DNA of 8,574 nt from Competibacteraceae bacterium UBA2792. GTDB taxonomy: Bacteria > Pseudomonadota > Gammaproteobacteria > Competibacterales > Competibacteraceae. Position numbers and translations under genes: made by a program. This document shows positions 1 to 6,428 of this stretch, in pieces. Location of the stretch: assembly GCA_002352125.1 (NCBI GenBank), contig DEHU01000166.1:2713-11286 (forward strand), written 5' to 3'. Within the stretch, counting starts at the first letter, position 1. Each line of letters opens with the position of its first letter. The notes under the pieces are model-generated. The model was not told the DNA's origin and did not search any database. It worked only from the letters and a program-made list of their open reading frames with translations.

Positions 1-345
1 GGCGTCAACCCGCTGTGCGGCGACCGGATCAGCGTCTATCTGGACATCGAGGATGGAGTGATCCGGGATATCGCATTTCAAGGCGCCGGCTGCGCGATCT
101 CCAGCGCGTCGGCCTCGCTGATGACCGAAGCGCTCAAGGGCAAACCGGTCGATGAGGTCGAACACCTGTTCGAAGCGTTCCACAACGTCGTCACCGGCGA
201 CTGCGAATGTCCGCGCGGACTGGGCAAGCTCAGCGTTCTGGCTGGGGTGCGCGACTACCCGAGCCGGGTCAAGTGCGCCACGCTGGCCTGGCATGCGGTG
301 CGCGCCGCGCTGGAAGAACGCAAAGTGCCGGTGGCAACCGAGTGA
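1..345 (+). CDS. sufU: SufU-type Fe-S cluster assembly / sulfur-transfer protein (5' end outside window)
   Basis: The frame is open from base 1 and encodes the last 114 residues, so the N-terminus is missing. SufU proteins resemble IscU; they bind zinc and accept sulfur from the cysteine desulfurase SufS for Fe-S assembly in the cytoplasm. The visible signature is strong: NPLCGDRI (Cys6, Asp8 of the visible part), GAGCAISSASASLM (Cys31), LGKLSVLAGVRDYPSRVKCATLAWHA (Cys92), matching the three conserved Cys and one Asp of the SufU zinc/active site. The short stretch before the final Cys motif (DCECPRGLGKL) carries two extra cysteines (Cys68, Cys70); their role is unknown. sufT follows 25 bp downstream on the same strand, which fits the distal end of a suf operon whose other genes would lie to the left. 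Family assignment is very secure; only the start is unseen. Confidence 0.94.
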   Translation, partial: GVNPLCGDRISVYLDIEDGVIRDIAFQGAGCAISSASASLMTEALKGKPVDEVEHLFEAFHNVVTGDCECPRGLGKLSVLAGVRDYPSRVKCATLAWHAVRAALEERKVPVATE

Positions 346-358
346 TTTCCATCTTTTC

Positions 359-364
359 GGGAGG
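359..364 (+). promoter_or_regulatory. Ribosome binding site of sufT
   Basis: GGGAGG lies 6 bases before the ATG at 371, a near-perfect Shine-Dalgarno. It fixes the sufT start and argues against the longer open frame that begins inside sufU. Confidence 0.6.
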
Positions 365-370
365 CCGAAC

Positions 371-715
371 ATGACCGCAACGCCCACCACCATGGATTTG
401 CCGGATGTCGGGGAGCTGGAAGCTCGGGTGATCGAAGCGTTGAAAACCGTTTACGATCCCGAAATTCCGGTCAACATCTACGAACTGGGATTGATCTACG
501 GTCTGGAGGTCGATCCGTTGGGCAATCACGCCGACATTCAAATGACCTTGACCGCGCCCGGCTGCCCGGTTGCCGGTTCCATGCCAGAATGGGTGGAAAA
601 CGCGGTTCGCCACGGCGCAGGCGTGGAATCGGTCAACGTCGAACTGGTGTGGGAGCCGCCTTGGACGCCAGAACGCATGTCCATGCGCGCCAAGCTCGAA
701 CTGAATATGGTTTGA
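371..715 (+). CDS. sufT: SufT-like Fe-S maturation protein (DUF59/MIP18 family)
   Basis: A 114-residue cytoplasmic protein of the DUF59/MIP18 family, whose SufT members help mature Fe-S proteins, commonly at the end of suf operons. One compact domain spans about residues 15-112. Recognisable motifs are TVYDPEIPVNIYELGLIYG (residues 26-44), MTLTAPGCPVAGSMPEWV (58-75, with the conserved Cys65) and VELVWEPPWTPERMS (90-104). The length is normal for the stand-alone form. The start is the ATG at 371, preceded by a strong Shine-Dalgarno; the frame is open further upstream inside sufU, but that extension is arginine-rich read-through of the sufU sequence. It sits 25 bp after sufU and 38 bp before the tRNA-editing gene, so it is probably co-transcribed with both. 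PaaD-type relatives share the fold, but the sufU neighbour favours SufT. Confidence 0.94.
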   Translation: MTATPTTMDLPDVGELEARVIEALKTVYDPEIPVNIYELGLIYGLEVDPLGNHADIQMTLTAPGCPVAGSMPEWVENAVRHGAGVESVNVELVWEPPWTPERMSMRAKLELNMV

Positions 716-753
716 CCGGCGTGAGGCATCCCGACGCATCCGGCAGCGAAGTC

Positions 754-1272
754 ATGCCGGTTGACAGCCAACAGCTCATGCTGATGCTCGATGAGCTGGG
801 CATCGCGACCACCACTGTCGAACATCCGCCGCTGCGTACGGTTGAGGACAGCCGGCGTTTACGTGGCAAGCTGGCCGGTGCTCATGCCAAGAACCTGTTT
901 CTCAAGGACAAGAAGGGCGGATATTGGCTACTGGTGGCACTGGAGCAAACCCGGGTCGATCTGCGGGTCGCGGCGACGCTTTTGCAGGCGCCACGCTTCT
1001 CGTTTGCCAGCGAGGCGGATCTGGACCGGCTCCTCGGTATCGTTCCCGGCGCGGTTTCTCCGTTCGCGGTCATCAACGACACCCAGACCTGCGTGCAAGT
1101 GGTTTTCGAGCAAAGTGTGCTCGATGCCGATCTCATCAATTGCCATCCGCTCCGTAACGACCGCACGACCACGATTGCGACCGTCGATCTGTTGCGGTTT
1201 CTCGAACAGGTCGGGCATCCCCCGCATATCATCCATCTTCCGGAATTCCCCCTTTCTCCGGAACGGGATTAG
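754..1272 (+). CDS. Free-standing prolyl-tRNA editing protein (ProX/YbaK-type deacylase)
   Basis: A 172-residue single-domain protein of the YbaK / ProRS-associated INS superfamily. These enzymes hydrolyse mischarged tRNA in trans; the ProX/ProXp-ala branch removes Ala from tRNA-Pro. The conserved pattern is visible: VEHPPLRTVEDS (22-33), HAKNLFLKDKKGGYWLLVAL (44-63, with the conserved Lys46), GIVPGAVSPFAVIND (95-109), the HPL motif at 131-133 followed by TTTIATVDLLRFL (138-150) and GHPPHII (154-160). The ATG at 754 is chosen because it leaves the usual N-terminus; an in-frame GTG at 721 would add 11 residues, and neither has a strong Shine-Dalgarno. It is not part of a suf pathway, so its place after sufT is probably simple co-transcription. 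Its stop codon overlaps, on the opposite strand, the stop of the convergent phosphatase gene. The exact substrate (Ala-tRNA-Pro or Cys-tRNA-Pro type) cannot be told by eye. Confidence 0.92.
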   Translation: MPVDSQQLMLMLDELGIATTTVEHPPLRTVEDSRRLRGKLAGAHAKNLFLKDKKGGYWLLVALEQTRVDLRVAATLLQAPRFSFASEADLDRLLGIVPGAVSPFAVINDTQTCVQVVFEQSVLDADLINCHPLRNDRTTTIATVDLLRFLEQVGHPPHIIHLPEFPLSPERD

Positions 1273-3245
1273 GGTAGGGGAGGATCGGGAGAACCCTGCC
1301 AGCGCAGGGCCAGCAGCGCGATGTCGTCGCTTTGCGCGCAACCGGCCCCGAAGGATCTGACGGCGGCTAGGACCTGATCGACGACGATACGGGCGGAGGC
1401 TTCGCGGCATACCGGAACCAGCGCGTCGCGCAGGCGCACCACTGTGAACATTTCGTTCCCGGCGCTCATCGCCTCGCTCACCCCATCGGTATAGACGACC
1501 AGGCCCTCGCCCGCCGCCAAGCGAATGATATCCTCTTCCCGATAAACGGCGTCCGGCAGGAAACCGAGCGCCAACCCACCCCGCTTCTCGATCATCTCCG
1601 GCCGGCCATCTCGCCGCAATATCAGAGGGCGTTCGTGACCGCCGTCGCAGTAGGTGATTTCGCCGGTACGCAGATCGAGAATACCGGCGAAAACCGTGAC
1701 GAACATGTCTTCTGGATTGTTCTCGCACAAGGCGGCATTGACCCGCTCCACGATACGGCTGATCGATGAAGAATCACGGCGCGCCTCCACGGCGAACAGG
1801 GTCTTGGTGACGGCCATGAACAGCGCGGCTGGCACGCCCTTGTCCGATACGTCCCCGACCAGGATGAACAGACGGTGCTCGTCGAGCAGGAAGAAATCGA
1901 ACAAATCGCCGCCCACGGCCTTGGCCGGTTCCAGCACCGCGTGGAGGTCGAACTCGGCATGGCCCGGCAGTGCAAAGAGACCGGGCAGCATCCCCATTTG
2001 GATGCTGTGCGCCGCCGACAGCTCGCCTTCGATCCGCTCCTTCGCGGCAGTGGTTTCTTTGAGTTCGGCGATATGGGTTTCGAGCTGGGCCACCATCGAG
2101 GACAAGGCACCGCCCAGGTAGCCGACCTCGTCGGCTCGGCTCCGGGATACGTTCAGCAGTTCCTCGCGCATTTCCGGATCGGCCCGAAAATTGCGCTCCA
2201 CCAGGCGGTTGGTCTGTGCGGCCAAGCGAGCCAGCGGTCCGACGATGCGGTTGAGAAAAGGCAGCGCCAAGGCCATGCTCGCCAGCAGCAACAGCCCGGT
2301 CAGCCCGCCGCCGACCAGCAGCAGGGTATTGAATTCCGTCCGCATGTTCACCGGCAGGCTCATCAGTGCGGCACCGTCGGGCAAGCCGTCCGCGCCGAAA
2401 ATGGGCGCGGCGACATACAGCAGCGCCTGACCCAACAGCACTTGGTGAAACCCGCCATTCCGAAGATAGGATGCGGGCGCGCTGCTGCCGACGACCCGCT
2501 CGACGATGGCGCGTTCGTCGGCGGTCAGGGCCACGTCGCCGCCGCCAGGAGTGGACGTAACCGCCACCGGTTTCAAGGTCTCGTCGAAAACCCAGATGGT
2601 ATCGATCATCGCTGCCGCCATGACCGTCTCCGTCAGCCGCTTCGAGCCGATCCGGCCGATGATCCGGTCGATGCGGTCGGGCCGGCGAGCGATCAAGGCC
2701 ATGCCGTTTCGATCCGGCATGGCGACGCCGCCATAGTAAAACTCGCGGCCATCCAGGTCGCGGCGCTGGAGATCGGTGAAGACGCTGAATTTGCGACCTT
2801 CCAGCAATGGCCGGAAGATCGGTCGCAGCGTCAATCCGGAATCGATGCCAACGGTCGCGCTCACGTCGTCGAGCGACCAGAAAACGGGCGTGCCGGCAGT
2901 GTCCGTTACCCAAATCTCGGGAATGCCGTTGTCGGCCGCGATACTGCGCAGGGCTCGATTGATTTCCGCTGCGGACGCCTTGCGCTGTCGCGCGATCCGG
3001 GTCAGATGCGCGACGATATCGGCCTGGGCCCGCACATCGTTGCCGACGATCTCTCGGATGGTTTCCGGCACCTGCCGAATCAAGCCGATGGACTGGGCAA
3101 GCAGTTGGGCAACCAGCGTTCCGTCCCGCTCGGTTCGCTCCAGAACGGATCGCCAGGACAGGTGGGCGAACACGACGGCGGCGCTCGGAATGCCGATGGC
3201 GATGCTCAGGGTGACCAACAGGAACAACCGGCGGCGCAGCGTCAT
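1269..3245 (-). CDS. Membrane-anchored HAMP-SpoIIE (PP2C) serine/threonine phosphatase
   Basis: A 658-residue signalling phosphatase. Transmembrane helix 1 (about 7-29) and helix 2 (about 307-330) bracket a roughly 275-residue periplasmic sensor region, probably two Cache/PAS-like lobes (about 103-190 and 208-300). A HAMP linker (331-395) and a short coiled stretch (about 385-415) lead to the SpoIIE domain (about 415-648). All metal-binding motifs of PP2C/SpoIIE are present: AVGGDLFD (443-450), GDVSDKG (464-470), CDGGHERPLI (533-542), YTDGVSEA (585-592) and SDDIALLAL (639-647). It should therefore be catalytically active. Relatives such as RsbU and Pseudomonas SiaA, which has the same layout and similar length, dephosphorylate STAS-domain anti-sigma-factor antagonists; no STAS protein or partner kinase is encoded in this window. 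The start ATG lies 10 bp after the upstream solute-binding protein gene, so it is the last gene of that operon. The link between sensor and neighbouring transporter-like proteins is inferred. Confidence 0.93.
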   Translation of the reverse strand: MTLRRRLFLLVTLSIAIGIPSAAVVFAHLSWRSVLERTERDGTLVAQLLAQSIGLIRQVPETIREIVGNDVRAQADIVAHLTRIARQRKASAAEINRALRSIAADNGIPEIWVTDTAGTPVFWSLDDVSATVGIDSGLTLRPIFRPLLEGRKFSVFTDLQRRDLDGREFYYGGVAMPDRNGMALIARRPDRIDRIIGRIGSKRLTETVMAAAMIDTIWVFDETLKPVAVTSTPGGGDVALTADERAIVERVVGSSAPASYLRNGGFHQVLLGQALLYVAAPIFGADGLPDGAALMSLPVNMRTEFNTLLLVGGGLTGLLLLASMALALPFLNRIVGPLARLAAQTNRLVERNFRADPEMREELLNVSRSRADEVGYLGGALSSMVAQLETHIAELKETTAAKERIEGELSAAHSIQMGMLPGLFALPGHAEFDLHAVLEPAKAVGGDLFDFFLLDEHRLFILVGDVSDKGVPAALFMAVTKTLFAVEARRDSSSISRIVERVNAALCENNPEDMFVTVFAGILDLRTGEITYCDGGHERPLILRRDGRPEMIEKRGGLALGFLPDAVYREEDIIRLAAGEGLVVYTDGVSEAMSAGNEMFTVVRLRDALVPVCREASARIVVDQVLAAVRSFGAGCAQSDDIALLALRWQGSPDPPLP

Positions 3246-3255
3246 GGCTTCGGCC

Positions 3256-4188
3256 CTACTTGAGCCAGATCAGCGAGGCAGCCAGCCGCTGGGCGATGGT
3301 GTAGTCGAGCGGGAAGTAGATCGCGCCGCGCGGCCCGAACCAGCGCTCGTAAATCTCGATGTAAGAACCTCGATATTCGTCCACGCCATCGAGGAGGTCG
3401 GCTAGCGCCCGGTTGACGAAGGCCCGCCACGCGGAGTCGTTTAAAGGCAGGACGCACGACATGGCTTCGTAGGACAAATCGCCGGTGCGCGGCAGCAGGA
3501 CAACCTTGCTCTTGAGCGGGCTTTTCTCGACTTTGGCGCGCAGCACGACGCCGATGTTGGACAGGGCGTCGATCTCCCCTCGCTCGAATTGGGCAAAGCC
3601 AACATCCATATCGGGCACTTCGACCGTTACCGCATCGGGCAGATACTCGGCGAGGATACCGGCGGTCGTCGTGCCGGCGACGACGCCGATGCGTTTGCCG
3701 CGCAGTTCTTCGAGCCGCTTGGCGGTGGTCCGCCGGGCCAGGATGCGGGTGCCGTTGCCGAAGAAAGGGATCGAAAAATCCACCCGTTGCTGTCGCTCCC
3801 AGGTCGGGGTGGTGATGCCGCACTCGATGTCGATGGCACCGCTGGCCACCCGTTCTAGGCGATTGCTGGCCGTGGTTTCGTGCAACTTCATCGCGATCCG
3901 GCGACCGAAGCGTTGCTCTAGCCGCTGGTGGATTTCGCCGAGCAGATCGACCGAAAACCCCACCAGCCGCTCTTTTTTGCCCTTTTTTTCCCGATAGGCA
4001 AACGGCAGGGCATCGGCGCGGGTCCCCGCATTGAAAACCCCGGTACTCTCGATGCGGTCGAGCACGCCTTCCGTCCACCCTGTTCCGGGTGCGGCCAGCG
4101 CCAGCAGCACGACCGCGATCGTGCTCGACCAGCGGCAACTACGGAGGATCGCGACGATCTGTTTCAAGGTCTGCTCCCCGTTCGCCAT
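3256..4188 (-). CDS. Periplasmic family 3 solute-binding protein (polar amino acid type)
   Basis: A 310-residue exported protein of SBP family 3 (the HisJ/GlnH class). An N-terminal hydrophobic stretch (about 22-35) with Arg residues before it is a signal peptide, probably cleaved near residues 36-41. Lobe 1 begins VLDRIESTGVFNAGTR (42-57), and the ligand-arginine motif is kept as GITTPTWERQQR (124-135, Arg132). Lobe 2 holds RGKRIGVVAGTTTAG (163-177). The usual GxxDAxxxD pattern reads GEIDALSNI (204-212), so the second-lobe aspartate that normally contacts the ligand amino group is absent. A lysine-rich segment (REKKGKKER, 66-74) is encoded by A7 and A6 runs. The ATG at 4188 has little Shine-Dalgarno; a TTG at 4167 has a good one and leaves an intact signal peptide, so the true start may be seven codons later. 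It overlaps the upstream permease gene by 50 bp (29 bp from the TTG). Confidence 0.9.
   Translation of the reverse strand: MANGEQTLKQIVAILRSCRWSSTIAVVLLALAAPGTGWTEGVLDRIESTGVFNAGTRADALPFAYREKKGKKERLVGFSVDLLGEIHQRLEQRFGRRIAMKLHETTASNRLERVASGAIDIECGITTPTWERQQRVDFSIPFFGNGTRILARRTTAKRLEELRGKRIGVVAGTTTAGILAEYLPDAVTVEVPDMDVGFAQFERGEIDALSNIGVVLRAKVEKSPLKSKVVLLPRTGDLSYEAMSCVLPLNDSAWRAFVNRALADLLDGVDEYRGSYIEIYERWFGPRGAIYFPLDYTIAQRLAASLIWLK
3982..3988 (-). other. In-phase A-AAA-AAG heptamer (possible slippage site) in the solute-binding protein gene
   Basis: Read on the minus strand, codons 67-69 are GAA AAA AAG, giving A-AAA-AAG in the same phase as the dnaX programmed -1 frameshift site. It is followed after GGC by another run of six A. 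No dnaX-like upstream Shine-Dalgarno stimulator or strong downstream hairpin is obvious, so the motif is recorded as present, not as functional. Confidence 0.3.
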
Positions 4189-4837
4189 CCTGACATTTCG
4201 CTCTTGTGCCGACGCGCGCCCGCAGGTGGTTTTTCACTCGCCCCATCGCCCAGTTGACCGGAAAACAAAACAGCAGGAAATAGCCGATGGCGTAAGCGTA
4301 GACCCACAGCATCGTCTCATCTCCGCCCACCGCCGCGATTACCACGTTGCAGCGCGACACGATCTCGCTCACACCAATGACCGAGGCGGTGCTCGACGCC
4401 ATGACGATGATCACCAGATACATGGTCCAGCTCGGCACGAACAGCAGCGCGGCCACATGCTCATGATTCCGCCAATGCCGCCAAGCCACGAACAGGTTAT
4501 CGGAGACAAATCCGATCACCGCCACCGACAGCGCCAGCGCCGCCTTGAGCCAAGCGGGGAATGCATGGATCCGGCCCGCAATCTCGAATTCTGCTGGGAC
4601 CAGAAAAGCCAGATAGAACAAGAAAACGAAAGTTGGCACGTTGCGCGTCAGCTCGGTGGCGGCCAAGCTCGCGTGGACGAACGACCGCCGCCTGGACAAT
4701 CGCAGCCGCGCCAACACCGCGCCCAGCGCGGTGCCGATAGCCATCGCGACCAGCGAGATCAGGATATTCCAGACGAAGCCACCCGCCAGAAACGGCGTCC
4801 ACGTTAGCAGTATCCCGGCGATCTCAGAGGACGTCAT
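4139..4837 (-). CDS. Polar amino acid ABC permease-like membrane protein with a reduced EAA loop
   Basis: A 232-residue inner-membrane protein resembling HisQ/HisM/GltK-type permeases. About five membrane segments are visible (near 18-42, 67-85, 96-118, 130-148 and 176-197). Family hallmarks are TELTRNVPTFVFLFYLAF (61-78, the counterpart of the usual RGTPLLVQLFFIYF) and ASSTASVIGVSEIVSR (148-162, the counterpart of KDTSLASVIGVPEL). Between them the canonical cytoplasmic EAA---G loop and following proline-containing stretch are missing; only RHWRNHEH (120-127) joins the flanking helices, about 20 residues shorter than in HisQ as recalled. That loop is where the ATPase docks, so coupling to a normal ABC ATPase is doubtful. 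The basic C-terminal tail (about 200-232) is partly encoded where the gene overlaps the next solute-binding protein gene. The start overlaps the upstream fusion gene by 14 bp. Family is fairly secure; transport activity is uncertain. Confidence 0.88.
   Translation of the reverse strand: MTSSEIAGILLTWTPFLAGGFVWNILISLVAMAIGTALGAVLARLRLSRRRSFVHASLAATELTRNVPTFVFLFYLAFLVPAEFEIAGRIHAFPAWLKAALALSVAVIGFVSDNLFVAWRHWRNHEHVAALLFVPSWTMYLVIIVMASSTASVIGVSEIVSRCNVVIAAVGGDETMLWVYAYAIGYFLLFCFPVNWAMGRVKNHLRARVGTRAKCQDGERGADLETDRRDPP
4174..4179 (-). promoter_or_regulatory. Shine-Dalgarno inside the annotated solute-binding protein start, favouring TTG at 4167
   Basis: On the minus strand GGGGAG lies 6 bases before a TTG codon (4167-4165). 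The annotated ATG at 4188 is preceded only by GTCAGG, immediately adjacent to the start. A TTG start would give a protein beginning MKQIVAILRSCRW, a typical signal-peptide n-region. Confidence 0.4.
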
Positions 4838-6428
4838 GCGGAAACAGCCTGCGCTCGAAGTAGCCGAACAGTTGGACCACGCCCATTACCAGCAGGAAAT
4901 ACACGATCAGCAGCACGTTCATCATGACCGCCGCATTCCCTTGCTCGGCGATGATGGCGGTGGAAGCAGAGATCAGTTCCGGCACGGCGATGGCGCTGGC
5001 CATGCCAGTGGCTTTCACCGCGTTGACCAGCGAGGCGACCACGGCGGCGGAGGCAAGACGCAAGGCTCGTGGCAGGGTACGCCAACCCAGCGAAAAGCCC
5101 GATTCCCGATCCTTGAGAATCGCGCACGCTTCGAGCAAAGCGAACACGATGGCGCATCCCGTGTAGACCGACAGGCAGAGGATGGCGATGACGGAACCGT
5201 CGAAGGTCCAGCCGAAACGGCTGACCACGATATGGCCGAGGCCGAAAAACACCAAGTAGATCAGCAGCAGGGGTGGCGTCATTCGGCCCAAGGCGGCCGT
5301 CAGCCGTACCAGACCGCCGAGCCAAGGCCCACCCGATTCGGCCACCAGCGCCCCCAGGCAACCCAAGAGCAAGCTGCCGATGATGGAGCCCGCCATCAGC
5401 CGCAACGTCATCCCGATGCCGGACAGAAACAGGTTGCGGTCATAGGCGTCGTAGAGGATCGTCAGATCGAGTCCGATCCGTTCCCTGACCAACAGACCGA
5501 CCCGGTGCAGGCCGCCGACGTCGGTGGAGGTCAATAGCAGCTTGTTGCGGCATTCGGCTGGCCATCCGCCATCGGCCAGGCGAACGCAGACCGGCGTACC
5601 ATCGGGCCGGGCGCGGCTCCAGAGTTCGTGCATGTCGGCTAGGAACTGGCTGGGCTTAATACCCCAATGCCGCTCGGTTGCGATCAGCCAGCCGCTCCGG
5701 TGCCAGTCGGCGACGATGTCGGAGACGGCGCGTTCGAGCCGGAGCCCTCGCTCCGAGGCGGCGATGGCTATCGCCCAAGGCGAAACCATCATGGAAGGTA
5801 GCGGCGCTTGGTAACTTGCCCATTCCGGATCGCTCAAGAGGCCGACGATGCCGGTATCGTCGTAAAGCCAGGCGACGCAGCGCCCATCTCGCAAGGCCAG
5901 TCGAGTATCGCGCGTGCCGTTGAAGATTTGCAGATCGAGCAGAAAGCGCTCGGTCATCGGTCGATTGAAATACGCGCCTTGGGTGGCGCACACTTTTTTA
6001 CCGCGTAGATCGGCCCAGCTCGACAGCCGGGCCTGAGGCGGCGCCACGACCGCCGCGCCGCTGGCGTAGTAACTCGGTTCGATGAGCGTGGCGATTTGCC
6101 GGCGCTGCGGGGTATCGCCCAAGGTGGCGATTACCACATCGACAGCACCTTCCTCCAGCTTTTGCAGCCGGTTGGTGGAGGTGACGGCGATCAGCCGCAG
6201 GTCAAAGCCGAGGCGGTTTGCCAGCGCAGCGGCAAGATCGGCTTCGAAGCCGGTCAACCGGCCATCGGCATCCAGCATCCCGAACGGGGGATAGTCGGAC
6301 TTGACGCCGACGATCAAAGTGCCGCGCTTCTGGATCACGTCAAGACGGTCGGCCAGTGCCTCTCGGCCGGATAAGACGGTGGTGAGCACCAGGATGCAGA
6401 CGATGCGAAAGACCGGGTTGCCGCTCAT
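4824..6428 (-). CDS. Solute-binding protein / ABC permease fusion (polar amino acid family)
   Basis: A 534-residue two-domain protein. Residues 1-26 are a signal peptide ending in ALA, with cleavage probably before Asp27. Residues 28-256 are a family 3 binding domain: RGTLIVGVKSDYPPFGML (35-52), LTGFEADLAAAL (58-69), the ligand-arginine motif ATLGDTPQRRQ (101-111, Arg110) and the second-lobe motif DGRCVAWLYDD (181-191, Asp190), so amino-acid binding residues look intact. A linker of about 80 residues with two cysteines (Cys281, Cys293) leads to a permease domain (about 334-529) with five membrane segments, including LGRMTPPLLLIYLVFFGLG (380-398) and ATGMASAIAVPELI (473-486). Its EAA loop is degenerate (ILKDRESGFSLGWRTL, 437-452). 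Such fusions exist in known glutamine/glutamate transporters, mainly in Gram-positive bacteria; they need a separate ATPase, which is not nearby. The ATG overlaps the methyltransferase stop as ATGA. Confidence 0.93.
   Translation of the reverse strand: MSGNPVFRIVCILVLTTVLSGREALADRLDVIQKRGTLIVGVKSDYPPFGMLDADGRLTGFEADLAAALANRLGFDLRLIAVTSTNRLQKLEEGAVDVVIATLGDTPQRRQIATLIEPSYYASGAAVVAPPQARLSSWADLRGKKVCATQGAYFNRPMTERFLLDLQIFNGTRDTRLALRDGRCVAWLYDDTGIVGLLSDPEWASYQAPLPSMMVSPWAIAIAASERGLRLERAVSDIVADWHRSGWLIATERHWGIKPSQFLADMHELWSRARPDGTPVCVRLADGGWPAECRNKLLLTSTDVGGLHRVGLLVRERIGLDLTILYDAYDRNLFLSGIGMTLRLMAGSIIGSLLLGCLGALVAESGGPWLGGLVRLTAALGRMTPPLLLIYLVFFGLGHIVVSRFGWTFDGSVIAILCLSVYTGCAIVFALLEACAILKDRESGFSLGWRTLPRALRLASAAVVASLVNAVKATGMASAIAVPELISASTAIIAEQGNAAVMMNVLLIVYFLLVMGVVQLFGYFERRLFPHDVL

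Noticed and set aside
1273..1320. Possible bidirectional terminator after the convergent stops
   Set aside because: No stable stem followed by a T run on either strand, and the region is coding for the phosphatase.
1774..2913. Long open minus-strand frame (379 codons) inside the phosphatase gene, and a 462-codon plus-strand frame at 1875-3263
   Set aside because: Both are rich in Arg, Pro, Gln or Gly with no domain, and they lie entirely or almost entirely over a clearly coding SpoIIE gene. They are alternative-frame artefacts of GC-rich coding DNA.
3242..4138. 298-codon minus-strand open frame overlapping the second solute-binding protein
   Set aside because: Its translation is arginine-rich with no recognisable motif, while the other frame matches SBP family 3 throughout. 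It is kept only as the -1 frame noted under the slippage finding.
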